Shown piece after piece: positions 1 to 12,460 of a stretch of 64,000 nt of DNA. A program made the translations under genes and the position numbers. Within the stretch, counting starts at the first letter, position 1. Every line of letters begins with the position of its first letter. This stretch comes from Pseudomonadota bacterium (GTDB lineage Bacteria; Pseudomonadota; Alphaproteobacteria; Azospirillales; Azospirillaceae), in NCBI GenBank assembly GCA_023423695.1, contig JAFAFA010000080.1:1-64000 (forward strand). Reading direction: 5' to 3'. The notes beneath the pieces were generated by a model, which saw only the letters and a program-made list of their open reading frames with translations, searched no databases and had not been told where the DNA came from.

Positions 1-526
1 GGTTGTAGGACTTGTCGCGCTTGTGGTTGTCGAGGATGTCCTCGAAATGGTGATGCTCAACGTCGAGCACGACGTTGGAGTACATCTGGATGAAGCGGCG
101 GTAGCTGTCGTAGGCGAAGCGGCCGTCACCCGACCGCTTGGCGAGGCCGGCGGCGGTCGCGTCGTTCAGGCCCAGGTTCAACACCGTATCCATCATGCCG
201 GGCATCGACGCGCGGGCGCCGGAGCGGACCGACACCAGCAGCGGGTTGACCGGATCGCCGAACTTGGCGTCCATCGCCTGCTCCAGCCGCGCGATGGCGG
301 CATTCACCTGCGTCGTCAGCTCCGGCGGATAGGAGCGTCCGTTGGCGTAGAAATAGGTGCACAGCTCGGTGGTGATCGTGAAGCCCGGCGGAACGGGCAG
401 ACCAAGATTGGCCATCTCGGCCAGATTGGCGCCCTTGCCGCCCAGCAGGTTCTTCATATCGGCCCGTCCTTCGGTGGCACCGGCCCCGAAGCTGTAGACC
501 CACTTGGATTCACCCTGGCTCGCCAT
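1..526 (-). CDS. ppdK: pyruvate, phosphate dikinase, N-terminal part (cut by window edge)
   Basis: Interconverts pyruvate, ATP and phosphate with phosphoenolpyruvate, AMP and pyrophosphate in the cytosol. Only about 175 N-terminal residues are present; the reading frame runs off the left edge. They match the start of the PPDK nucleotide-binding domain: MASQGESKWVYSFGAG at the N-terminus, a GGKGANLAEM segment near residue 28 and SVRSGARASMPGMMDT near residue 105. The ATG at 526 follows a GAGAGGAA ribosome binding site at about 7 nt. A weak promoter-like pair lies upstream on the minus strand (690-695 and 667-672). The call is secure; the catalytic His domain and PEP domain are outside the window. 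Confidence 0.95.
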   Translation of the reverse strand, partial: MASQGESKWVYSFGAGATEGRADMKNLLGGKGANLAEMANLGLPVPPGFTITTELCTYFYANGRSYPPELTTQVNAAIARLEQAMDAKFGDPVNPLLVSVRSGARASMPGMMDTVLNLGLNDATAAGLAKRSGDGRFAYDSYRRFIQMYSNVVLDVEHHHFEDILDNHKRDKSYN

Positions 527-881
527 CGCGGAATTCCTCTCGCCCCATGGTCGTCCGGCATGCGGGTGCTCCCCTTGTGCTCCACAGGCGGTCCGCCGGG
601 CGGGTCTGATCCGCTCAGCGGGACACCGTGGTCAGTTTGCTTGACCGCACATGCCGCTGAATGGACCTTCTATCTTCCCAAACGTTAGGACACAAGACGG
701 TCGCGTGGTCTAGAACGGGATGACCTGCGCTTCGCCGGCAAAGGAGCGTTGCGACTATATCGTATTGGCCGGATCCCCATTACTCCGGCGGAACCGCATA
801 AGCACCGATCCGAATGGTGAAATGCGGCCGAAGTACCCCGTTAATCCAAAGAAAAACGGGACCATTTCCTCCGCAAATGTT
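527..881. other. intergenic region upstream of ppdK
   Basis: This 355-base stretch separates the ppdK start from the end of the GGDEF/EAL gene. A possible minus-strand promoter for ppdK has TTGTGT (reverse complement of 690-695) and TAGAAG (reverse complement of 667-672) with a 17-base spacer. Reading frames here lack family resemblance and ribosome binding sites, so no gene is called. Confidence 0.4.
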
Positions 882-3143
882 TCAGATGCTGAAGCAGGCA
901 TCGGCCGGACACTGCACCCAGTGCTTGCCTTCCCCGGCCAGCCAGCGCACCAGCGCGTCGGCCGGCATCGGCCGGGCGAAGCGGTATCCCTGGCCGATGG
1001 CGCAGCCTTCCGCCTCCAGCATGCGGTGCTGGGCCTCGCGCTCCACCCCTTCCGCCACGACGGTCAGGCCCAGGGCTTCGCCGATCTGGATGATTGCGCG
1101 CACCAGCGGCCGGTTGGCGGCGTCGATGTCCAGCTCCTTGACGAAGCTGCGGTCGATCTTCAGCTCAGCCACGGGGAAGCGCTTCAGGTAGCTCAAGGAC
1201 GAATAGCCGGTGCCGAAATCGTCGATCGACAGGGTGACACCCAGCGCATGCAGGGCATCCAGCGCGTCGTGGGCCCCGACCTCCTCCGACATCATCAGCC
1301 GTTCGGTGATCTCCAGCGTCAGGTCGTTCGCCGGGATGCCGTTGGCGCCGAGCACGGAGCGGACCTGGTCCGGCAGATCGCCGCGGGCGAAGCGGACGGC
1401 CGAGACGTTGACTGCCAGCCCCGGCACCGGCACCCCGGCGGCGCGCCAGCGGCCGAGCTGCGCGACCGAGGTTTCCAGCACCCAGCTGTCCAGCCGGTCG
1501 ATCAGCCCGCATTCCTCGGCCAGCGGCACGAACTCCATCGGCGACACCGCCCCCCAGCGCGGGTGGGTCCAGCGGATCAGCGCCTCCACCCGGTGCAGGC
1601 AGTAGGGGTTCAGCCGGACCTGCGGCTGGTAATGCAGTTCGAACGGCGCCTCTCCCGTCGCATCCTCCCGTGGGCCGCCCTCCTGACGGTCCAGCGCCTC
1701 GCGCAGCGCCGCCTCCATCTCCAGCCGGCGCACCGCCTGTTCGTTCATGTCGCGGCGGAAGAAATGGCAGCGGTTGCGGCCGGCCTGCTTGGCCCGGTAC
1801 ATCGCCGCGTCGGCCTGACGCAGCAGCGTGTCGAAATCCATCCCGTCGTCGGGATGCACGGCGATGCCGATGCTGGCGGTCGGGGTCAACGTCAGGTCGG
1901 CGACCGTCAGCGGCACCGACAGGCTGGCGAGCACCTGCTCGGCCAGCAGCGAGGCATGGGCCGCGTCGCAGCCCGGCAGCAACGCCACGAACTCGTCCCC
2001 GCCCAGCCGGGCCAGCGTGTCGCCTTCGATGAACAGGCGCCGCAGCCGGGTCGCCACCTCCACCAGCAGCCGATCACCGACCGCGTGGCCCAGCGAATCG
2101 TTGATGGTCTTGAAGCGGTCGACGTCCAGGAACATCAACGTCACCGGCTGGCGCGTGCGTCCGGCCAGCGCCAGCGCCGCGGTGGCGCGGTCGGCCAGCA
2201 GCTGGCGATTGGGCAGCCCGGTCAGCGTGTCGAAATAGGCGAGCCGGTTGATCTCCGCCCGTGCCCGGTCATGCTCGATGGCCAGCGCGCACAGATGGAC
2301 GCAGGCCTCCACCAGCCGCCGGTGGAAGGGAGCGGCGGGACGCGGCTCGCGGTAATAGAGCGCGAAGCTGCCCAGCATCCGGGCATTGCGCCCCTTGATC
2401 GGGTTGGACCAGCAGGCGGCCAGCCCATGCGACAGCGGGACGTGGCGGTAAGACGCCCAGCGCGGATCGCCGGCGATGTCGGCGGACATCGCCGCCTCCC
2501 CCCGGCTCATCGCGCTGCCGCAGCAGCCGACCTCCGGCCCTATGGCCAGCCCGTCGATGGCGGCGGCATAGGCGCCCGGCAGCGACGGTGCGGCGGCCAC
2601 CCGCATGCGGTTCTCGTCGTCGCACAGCATCACCGAACAGGTGACCTCCGGCGCGCAGGCCTCCACCTGCCGGCACAGGAAATCCAGTACCTGCTTCAGC
2701 GACCGGCCGGCGGCCACCAGCTCCAGCACGTCCTGCTGCAGGCGGGCCACCGCCTCCGCCCGCTCGCGCTCGTCGAAACAGCGCATCTCGCACAAAAGCA
2801 GGGCGTCCGCACCGTCGGCCAGATGCTGCCAGTGCAGATCGACCGGAACCGGATCGCGACGCGGTACGCAGAGAGCGCCGCTGCCGGGCGGCGGATGGTC
2901 GCCCTGCGCCCCGTTCCACACCGTCCGCCAGTCGCGTCCGCCGATGTCGAGCAGGGCGGGCAGCGAGCGGCCGATCATGCCGTCGAGCGGACAGCCGGCA
3001 AGGTGGGCGAAAGCCGGGTTGGCGCCGACGATGGTTCCGTCGGGCGCGGTCCAGACCAGCGCCGCGCTCCATTGCGCAGCGGTCACCCGCAAAAGGCGAT
3101 CAGACGGCAGACGGTCGTCCAGCGCTGCCCCGGCCGAATCCAT
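882..3143 (-). CDS. cyclic-di-GMP signalling protein (PAS-GAF-GGDEF-EAL)
   Basis: A probable bifunctional diguanylate cyclase/phosphodiesterase of about 753 residues that would make or degrade cyclic di-GMP. In order it shows a PAS-like segment (about 20-110), a GAF-like sensor region (about 130-290), a GGDEF domain with intact RLGGDEFVALL near residue 395, and an EAL domain with intact VEALIRW and DDFGTGYSSLSYL. No signal peptide or membrane segment is seen, so it should be cytosolic. Both active-site motifs look complete, so direction of activity cannot be read from sequence. The ATG at 3143 has a GGGGGA ribosome binding site; the frame extends upstream to a GTG at 3185 with no such site. 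It appears monocistronic. Confidence 0.93.
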   Translation of the reverse strand: MDSAGAALDDRLPSDRLLRVTAAQWSAALVWTAPDGTIVGANPAFAHLAGCPLDGMIGRSLPALLDIGGRDWRTVWNGAQGDHPPPGSGALCVPRRDPVPVDLHWQHLADGADALLLCEMRCFDERERAEAVARLQQDVLELVAAGRSLKQVLDFLCRQVEACAPEVTCSVMLCDDENRMRVAAAPSLPGAYAAAIDGLAIGPEVGCCGSAMSRGEAAMSADIAGDPRWASYRHVPLSHGLAACWSNPIKGRNARMLGSFALYYREPRPAAPFHRRLVEACVHLCALAIEHDRARAEINRLAYFDTLTGLPNRQLLADRATAALALAGRTRQPVTLMFLDVDRFKTINDSLGHAVGDRLLVEVATRLRRLFIEGDTLARLGGDEFVALLPGCDAAHASLLAEQVLASLSVPLTVADLTLTPTASIGIAVHPDDGMDFDTLLRQADAAMYRAKQAGRNRCHFFRRDMNEQAVRRLEMEAALREALDRQEGGPREDATGEAPFELHYQPQVRLNPYCLHRVEALIRWTHPRWGAVSPMEFVPLAEECGLIDRLDSWVLETSVAQLGRWRAAGVPVPGLAVNVSAVRFARGDLPDQVRSVLGANGIPANDLTLEITERLMMSEEVGAHDALDALHALGVTLSIDDFGTGYSSLSYLKRFPVAELKIDRSFVKELDIDAANRPLVRAIIQIGEALGLTVVAEGVEREAQHRMLEAEGCAIGQGYRFARPMPADALVRWLAGEGKHWVQCPADACFSI

Positions 3144-3318
3144 GACCCCTGATCCCCCCGGACATCCTTTCTGGGAACGCCGCACCGGCGCCCCCGGGAG
3201 AATCAGCTAACATGAACACACGCGGCGCGGTCAAGCGCTCGTCGCATTCGGACCCTGCTGGTACAACCACCCGAGAACGGTTCCAAACAGCGGATCTCGT
3301 GTCCGTCGGTGCACAAGC

Positions 3319-3350
3319 AAAAGGGAGGAAGCGGTCTCCCGCTCCCTCCC
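3319..3350 (-). terminator. terminator downstream of nrdJ
   Basis: On the minus strand a 12-base-pair stem (3322-3350 region, one mismatch) with a four-base loop is followed by TTTT. It sits about 50 bases after the nrdJ stop codon and is oriented to end that transcript. Confidence 0.75.
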
Positions 3351-3401
3351 TCTTCATTCGTCACCCTGAAGCGCCCTGACCGGACGCCCCGAGGGGAAGG
3401 C

Positions 3402-7142
<3,741 letters not shown>

Positions 7143-7896
7143 GATGAGACTGTCCCCTGCTTGGAGCCCGGCGTGGCGGACTCGAATGGAAATATGGTGC
7201 GACCCGTCCTGGAAAGCGGCCGGCGGTCCTGTCCGCCGTCCGACCCGGCAACGCAGATGGCGCCGTACAAACAGGGGCTCCGTGCCCGACCGTCCGCCGT
7301 CGCCGCTGTGCTGCCGGGACCGGGGCCGCCGCTAGAGGCCGGCCGGGTCACGAGGGCGGCATCCTAGCCAGCGCGACCGGGGCAGGCAAGCCCCACTCTT
7401 CTAGATATTGTGGTTGACATCACCGAACCCCTCAAAACCTTGATCTTGTGGTGTTCAACCCGTTACCGGGGATCCTGTTCCCGCCAGCCAAGAATTTTTT
7501 TCGGGGCGGTGGCGGGTCGCATCGCGACCACGAGGCACAAACTGTAGGCACTCGAATCACCGTCCATATCGAACCGGATGGCGCCACATCCCGATTAGAG
7601 CGCAAAACGCGGCCGTCCGCCAGAGCTTCGTCGCGGCGGAAATCAACATGTTGTTGTCTGTGGCCCATTGGACCCACCACCGATTCGTTGCGCTGCGACT
7701 CGAGGCAAACCGGCGGAATCCAAGGGTCGACTCGGAAAGGCCGGTCCCACTTGGCTCCGAGTCGTCGCCGCCGGCCCCCGGCCGGAACACGGAAGAGGGG
7801 CAGAGGCCGCCAGCCCGCAACTATTCCCTGAGTGTCCGGTTGAAGACCCTGGAGCAGAGGCGACTCCGTCGTGGGTCTGGGGGAGGAGAGGCACCC
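7143..7896. other. intergenic region between nrdJ and the PRC-barrel gene
   Basis: These 754 bases lie between two divergent genes. The half nearest nrdJ would hold its promoter and the two NrdR-like boxes at 7398-7451. The remaining part (7452-7896) has open frames but none with a recognisable product, and no hairpin or repeat stood out. The upstream extension of the PRC-barrel frame to 7648 is probably not translated, because a strong ribosome binding site precedes the ATG at 7897. Confidence 0.5.
7398..7451 (-). promoter_or_regulatory. pair of NrdR-box-like sites upstream of nrdJ
   Basis: Two related sequences, CTAGATATTGTGG at 7401-7413 and CTTGATCTTGTGG at 7439-7451, resemble the NrdR-box consensus that controls ribonucleotide reductase genes. 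They lie 256-309 bases upstream of nrdJ. On the minus strand, TTGAGG and CACAAT spaced 17 bases would place the first box over a -10 element. The centre-to-centre distance is 38 bases, not the usual 31-32, which lowers confidence. Confidence 0.45.
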
Positions 7897-8349
7897 ATGC
7901 TGAAGATCACGCACAAGATGTGGTTGGCACTGCCTGCGCTGACACTGCTGGTCGGCATGGCGGCGCCAACGGGCTCGAAAGCCCAGACGATGGCAGTCAA
8001 CGGCTCGACTCCGGTCGTCGGCGCCGCGGTTGAGCGCAAGACCGGTCCCAGCGTCGACCAGTTGATGAACCGCAACGTCGTGGGTGCGGACGGATCGAAG
8101 ATCGGCACCGTCACCGACGTGATCCTCGACGACAAGGGCGAGGCCCAATACATCGTCATCCACTCCGGCGGCATCCTGGGCTTCGGCGGCAAGGACATCG
8201 CGGCCGACCTGACCCTGGCCGACCTCCGCACCGCCACCGAAGCGATCCAGCTCCGCGACGTGACCGCCGCCAGCGTCCGCGACATGCCCGAATTCCGCTA
8301 TGACGACAGCATCACCTCGCTGACCCGCAGCCCGGAGCCGCGGCGGTAG
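7897..8349 (+). CDS. exported PRC-barrel domain protein
   Basis: A 150-residue protein with an N-terminal signal sequence (hydrophobic WLALPALTLLVGMAA, probable cleavage after SKAQ near residue 30) and one PRC-barrel domain (about 52-130), recognised from the pattern VVGADGSKIGTVTDVILDDK and YIVIHSGGILGFGGKDIA. PRC-barrels occur in RimM, photosynthetic reaction-centre subunit H and many stress-associated exported proteins; the exact role here is unknown. The ATG at 7897 is chosen because GGGGGAGGAGAGG lies just upstream. It is a single gene ending at a bidirectional terminator shared with rpsA. Confidence 0.85.
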   Translation: MLKITHKMWLALPALTLLVGMAAPTGSKAQTMAVNGSTPVVGAAVERKTGPSVDQLMNRNVVGADGSKIGTVTDVILDDKGEAQYIVIHSGGILGFGGKDIAADLTLADLRTATEAIQLRDVTAASVRDMPEFRYDDSITSLTRSPEPRR

Positions 8350-8369
8350 CAACCGGATCGACCAACGAA

Positions 8370-8401
8370 AAAGGCCGCGCCCCAACCGGGACGCGGCCTT
8401 T
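8370..8401. terminator. bidirectional terminator between the PRC-barrel gene and rpsA
   Basis: A 14-pair stem AAAGGCCGCG.CCC / GGG.CGCGGCCTTT with loop AACC, flanked by A and T runs on both sides, lies between two convergent genes and can serve both. Confidence 0.85.
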
Positions 8402-8470
8402 CTCCTACCCTTCCGGGAGATCGCGAGCCCCCTCCCCGGCGGTGCCGCCGGAGAGGATGGCGTCAGGCGA

Positions 8471-10177
8471 TCACTCGTCGTTCTGCTGCTTGCGCTTCAG
8501 AGCGGCGCCCAGGATGTCGCCCAGCGAGGCGCCCGAGTCGGACGAACCGAACTCGGCCATCGCCTGCTTCTCTTCCTCCATCTCGCGGGCCTTGATGGAC
8601 AGCGAGATGCGGCGGGAAGCGCGGTCGATCTGGGTGACCTTGGCGTCGACCTTCTCGCCGACGGCGAAACGGTCCGGACGCTGCTCGGAACGCTCGCGGG
8701 ACAGGTCCGACTTGCGGATGAAGCCGGTGTAGCCCTCGCCGACGGACACTTCGATGCCGCCGTCCGTCACCTGCGTCACGGTGCAGGTCACGACCTCGTT
8801 CTTCTTCAGGCCGGCGGTGGCCGACTCGAACGGATCGCTGGCCAGCTGCTTGATGCCCAGGCTGATGCGCTCCTTCTCGACGTCGACATCGAGAACCTTG
8901 ACCTTGACGCGGTCGCCCTTCTTGTACTCGGCGATCGCCTCTTCACCCGACTTGTTCCAGTCGAGATCGGACATGTGGACCATGCCGTCGATATCGCCCG
9001 GCAGGCCGACGAACAGACCGAATTCGGTGATGTTCTTGACTTCGCCTTCCAGCTCGGTGCCAGGACCGAACTTGTCGGTGAAGGTCTCCCACGGGTTGTC
9101 CAGGCACTGCTTCAGGCCGAGGCTGATGCGGCGCTTCTGCGGATCGACGTCCAGGACCATGACCTCGACTTCCTGCGAAGTCGACACGATCTTGCCCGGA
9201 TGGACGTTCTTCTTGGTCCAGGACATTTCCGACACGTGGACCAGGCCCTCGATCCCCGGCTCCAGCTCCACGAAGGCGCCGTAGTCGGTGATGTTGGTGA
9301 CGCGGCCCTTGAACTTCGCGCCGACCGGATACTTCGCCTCGACGCCTTCCCACGGGTCGGCCTCGAGCTGCTTCATGCCCAGGCTGATGCGCTGGGTTTC
9401 CGGGTTGAAGCGGATGACCTGGACCGTGACGGTCTGGCCGATCTGCAGGGCTTCCGACGGATGGTTGATGCGGCGCCACGCGATGTCGGTGACGTGCAGC
9501 AGGCCATCGACGCCGCCCAGGTCGACGAACGCACCGTAGTCGGTGATGTTCTTGACGACGCCCTGGAGGATCTGGCCTTCCTTGAGGTTGGCCACCAGTT
9601 CCGAACGGGCCTCGGCGCGGCTCTCTTCGAGCACGGCGCGGCGCGACACGACGATGTTGCCGCGCGAGCGGTCCATCTTCAGGATCTGGAACGGCTGCGG
9701 GGTGCCCAGCAGCGGGGAGATGTCGCGGACCGGACGGATGTCGACCTGGCTGCCCGGCAGGAAGGCCACGGCGCCCGACAGGTCGACCGTGAAGCCGCCC
9801 TTGACGCGGCCGAAGATGACGCCGGTGACGCGGGACTGGTCGTTGAACGACTTCTCCAGCAGAGCCCAGGCCTCTTCGCGCTTCGCCTTCTCACGGCTCA
9901 GCATCGCCTCGCCGTTCTTGTCTTCCATCCGCTCGAGGTAGACCTCGACGGTGTCGCCCGCCTTCAGCTCGGGCGGCTGGCCGGCAACGGCGAATTCCTT
10001 CAGCGCGACGCGGCCTTCCGACTTCAGACCGACGTCGATGGTGACCATGTCGTTCTCGACGGCGACGACGCGTCCCTTGACGACCGTACCTTCGAGCGAC
10101 TCGGCCGCGCCCAGCGACTCTTCAAGCAGAGACGCAAAGCTTTCCTTTTCGACCGTGCGGGCCAGTGACTGTGCCAT
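8471..10177 (-). CDS. rpsA: 30S ribosomal protein S1
   Basis: S1 binds mRNA on the small ribosomal subunit and helps initiation on structured or weakly SD-led messages. The 568-residue protein contains six S1 (OB-fold) repeats, seen from recurring GxVxxITxxGAFVxL-type segments such as VVKNITDYGAFVDLGG, RVTNITDYGAFVELEPG and EVKNITEFGLFVGLPG. The ATG at 10177 follows AGGAGT at 6 nt; the open frame upstream of it is not conserved-looking. It is the last gene of the aroA-cmk-rpsA cluster, 188 bases after cmk, an arrangement common in proteobacteria. A hairpin at about 10329-10354 lies in the gap. Confidence 0.98.
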   Translation of the reverse strand: MAQSLARTVEKESFASLLEESLGAAESLEGTVVKGRVVAVENDMVTIDVGLKSEGRVALKEFAVAGQPPELKAGDTVEVYLERMEDKNGEAMLSREKAKREEAWALLEKSFNDQSRVTGVIFGRVKGGFTVDLSGAVAFLPGSQVDIRPVRDISPLLGTPQPFQILKMDRSRGNIVVSRRAVLEESRAEARSELVANLKEGQILQGVVKNITDYGAFVDLGGVDGLLHVTDIAWRRINHPSEALQIGQTVTVQVIRFNPETQRISLGMKQLEADPWEGVEAKYPVGAKFKGRVTNITDYGAFVELEPGIEGLVHVSEMSWTKKNVHPGKIVSTSQEVEVMVLDVDPQKRRISLGLKQCLDNPWETFTDKFGPGTELEGEVKNITEFGLFVGLPGDIDGMVHMSDLDWNKSGEEAIAEYKKGDRVKVKVLDVDVEKERISLGIKQLASDPFESATAGLKKNEVVTCTVTQVTDGGIEVSVGEGYTGFIRKSDLSRERSEQRPDRFAVGEKVDAKVTQIDRASRRISLSIKAREMEEEKQAMAEFGSSDSGASLGDILGAALKRKQQNDE

Positions 10178-10365
10178 TGAAACTCCTAAAGGTGGCGCGA
10201 AAGCGGCCCAGTCCCGGTCCCTCCCGCGGCAAAACGGGTGAGACCTCGACCGAACCGCCGCGCCGGGCACCACGCCCGGCGACTTGGTTGATGGTTTTCC
10301 ATGGAGGGCGTTGGACCCGCCCGCGCCGCCCGACCGATCCGATCGAGACGGTCGGCCCCCCGGCA

Positions 10366-11079
10366 TCACGCCTTGGGGGTCAGACCGGTCTTCGAACCGA
10401 TGTGAGCGACCGCCATCGAGAACACCTGATCGGCATCGAGAGCGGACGTATCAAGCACAAAAGCGTCGGCAGCCGGACGGAGCGGGGCCACCGCTCTCTG
10501 GCTGTCGCGCGCATCACGAGCCTTCATGTCCTCCAGGACATCGGAGGATATAGCCGGAATCCCCCGTCTCTGCAACTCCTTGAGTCGCCGTTCGGCCCGG
10601 ACCTCCACCGAAGCGGTAACGAACAGCTTGGCCTGGGCATCGGGACAGACCACCGTTCCGATGTCGCGCCCGTCCAGAACCGCCCCCGGCGCGCCGCCCG
10701 GCGGATGGGCGGCGAAGCGCCGCTGGAAGTCGAGAAGCGCCGCCCGCACCTCCGGCACCGCCGCCACCTTGCTGGCCGCCTGCGCCGCCTCGTCGGTGCG
10801 CAGCGCCACCTCCTGCAGGATCGGGTGTTCGGGATGCAGCTCATAGGCCGCACGCGCCGCAGCGGCGTTGTCGGCCGGATCGCCGCCGGCCCGCAGGACC
10901 GACACGCCGACCGCGCGGTACAGCACCCCGGTGTCGAGATGGGCGAAGCCGAAGGCATCCGCGATGCGCTGCGACAGGGTGCCCTTGCCGCTGGCGGCCG
11001 GGCCGTCGATGGCGACGACGACCGCCTTGGCGCCCCCCGGCTGGGTGGAGAGCGGCTGGTTGGAAAGCGGCTGCGTCAT
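10366..11079 (-). CDS. cmk: cytidylate kinase
   Basis: Phosphorylates CMP and dCMP with ATP in pyrimidine nucleotide recycling. The 237-residue protein has the P-loop AIDGPAASGKGT near residue 26, HLDTGVLYRAVG following it, the DGRDIGTVVCPDA motif near residue 145, and RRLKELQRRG in the lid region. The N-terminus carries a short nonconserved extension (QPLSNQPLSTQPGG). The ATG at 11079 lies 4 bases after the aroA stop codon, so the two are translationally close. Length and motif order fit the family. Confidence 0.96.
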   Translation of the reverse strand: MTQPLSNQPLSTQPGGAKAVVVAIDGPAASGKGTLSQRIADAFGFAHLDTGVLYRAVGVSVLRAGGDPADNAAAARAAYELHPEHPILQEVALRTDEAAQAASKVAAVPEVRAALLDFQRRFAAHPPGGAPGAVLDGRDIGTVVCPDAQAKLFVTASVEVRAERRLKELQRRGIPAISSDVLEDMKARDARDSQRAVAPLRPAADAFVLDTSALDADQVFSMAVAHIGSKTGLTPKA

Positions 11080-11083
11080 CGCC

Positions 11084-12460
11084 TCACGCCTCACCGATCT
11101 TCGCGCCCAGCCCGTTCATCAGCCCGACGAAGCCGGGGAAGCTGGTTTCGATGAAGGCGCCGTCGTCGACCGAAATCGGCTGTTCCGACGCCATACCCAG
11201 CACCAGGAAGCTCATGGCGATGCGGTGGTCCATGGCGGTGGCGACGGTGGCGCCGCCCTTCGGCCCCTTGCCAGTGCCCCCGGTGCCGTGCACCGTCAGG
11301 CTGTCGTCGGCGCCGACCTCCACCGACACGCCGCAGCGGGTCAGCCCCTCCGCCACCATGGCGAGGCGGTCGCTCTCCTTCACCCGCAGTTCCTTCAGGC
11401 CCAGCATCACCGTGGTGCCCTCGGCACAGGCGGCGGCGGCGGCCAGGACCGGGTACTCGTCGATCATGCTCGGCGCGCGGTCTGCCGGCACCACGATGCC
11501 CTTCAGGGCGCTGTGGCGCACCCGCAGATCGGCCACCGGCTCGCCCGCCTGGTCGCGGCGGTTCTCGAAGGCGATGTCGGCGCCCATCTCCACCAGCGTG
11601 TCGAAGAGGCCGGTGCGGCGCGGGTTCATGCCGACGTCGTTCAGCAGCAGGTCCGAGCCCGGCCGCAGCAGGGCGGCGACCGCCGGGAAAGCGGCGCTGC
11701 TGGGATCGGCCGGCACATGGATGGTCCGGCCGGTCAACTCCGGCTGGCCGATGACGGTGACGGCGAGGGAGCCGTCCTCCAGCCGCTCGGTCGTCACGGT
11801 GGCGCCGAAATGGCGCAGCATCAGTTCGGTGTGGTCGCGCGTCGGCTCCGCCTCGATCACGGTGGTGGCGCCGGCGGTGTTGAGCCCGGCCAGGATGATC
11901 GCAGACTTCACCTGGGCCGAAGCCACCGGCAGGCGATAAGTGATTGGAACCAGATCGCCGCTGCCGACCACGGTCAGCGGCAGCCGGCCGCCCGACCGCC
12001 CGACGAAGCGGGCGCCCATCTCCTCCAGCGGCTTGGTGACGCGGGCCATCGGCCGCTTGTTCAGCGAGGCGTCGCCGGTGAAGACGCAGGTGATCGGGTG
12101 GGCGGCGACCAGCCCCATCAGCAGGCGGGCGGCGGTGCCGCTGTTGCCCATGTCCAGCACCTGCGCCGGCTCCTGCAAGGCGCCCAGCCCGACGCCGCGC
12201 ACGTGCCAAACTCCTGAGCCATCCCGCTCCGCCTGGGCGCCCAGCAGACGCATGGCCGCGGCGGTGTGCAGGACGTCCTCTCCCTCCAGCAGGCCGTGGA
12301 TCACCGTCTCGCCCACGGCAATGGCGCCCAGCATCAGCGACCGGTGCGAGATCGACTTGTCGCCGGGCACGCGGATGCTCCCCTGGATCGCGCCGGTGGC
12401 GACGGAGCGCAGCGGCTTCACCTGCGTGGTGGGGGCTTGCGTGGTGGGGGCCTGCGTCAT
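11084..12460 (-). CDS. aroA: 3-phosphoshikimate 1-carboxyvinyltransferase (EPSP synthase)
   Basis: Joins shikimate 3-phosphate and phosphoenolpyruvate in the sixth step of the shikimate pathway to chorismate. The 458-residue protein shows RVPGDKSISHRSLMLGAI near residue 31, LLEGEDVLHTAAAMR, LDMGNSGTAARLLMG and a C-terminal ELRVKESDRLAMVAEGL. The segment around GDKSISHR and GLLEGEDV is closer to the class II enzymes of alphaproteobacteria than to E. coli. The residue in the NSGTAAR loop is glycine, as in glyphosate-sensitive enzymes, not the alanine seen in the tolerant CP4 type. The N-terminus has a duplicated APTTQ. The ATG at 12460 begins the cluster with cmk and rpsA. Confidence 0.97.
   Translation of the reverse strand: MTQAPTTQAPTTQVKPLRSVATGAIQGSIRVPGDKSISHRSLMLGAIAVGETVIHGLLEGEDVLHTAAAMRLLGAQAERDGSGVWHVRGVGLGALQEPAQVLDMGNSGTAARLLMGLVAAHPITCVFTGDASLNKRPMARVTKPLEEMGARFVGRSGGRLPLTVVGSGDLVPITYRLPVASAQVKSAIILAGLNTAGATTVIEAEPTRDHTELMLRHFGATVTTERLEDGSLAVTVIGQPELTGRTIHVPADPSSAAFPAVAALLRPGSDLLLNDVGMNPRRTGLFDTLVEMGADIAFENRRDQAGEPVADLRVRHSALKGIVVPADRAPSMIDEYPVLAAAAACAEGTTVMLGLKELRVKESDRLAMVAEGLTRCGVSVEVGADDSLTVHGTGGTGKGPKGGATVATAMDHRIAMSFLVLGMASEQPISVDDGAFIETSFPGFVGLMNGLGAKIGEA

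Noticed and set aside
9..688. Plus-strand frame overlapping the start of ppdK
   Set aside because: Antisense to the conserved N-terminus of PPDK and without a ribosome binding site.
7143..7500. A possible cobalamin riboswitch upstream of nrdJ
   Set aside because: No B12-box-like core was seen. NrdR-like repeats are a better explanation of the upstream region.
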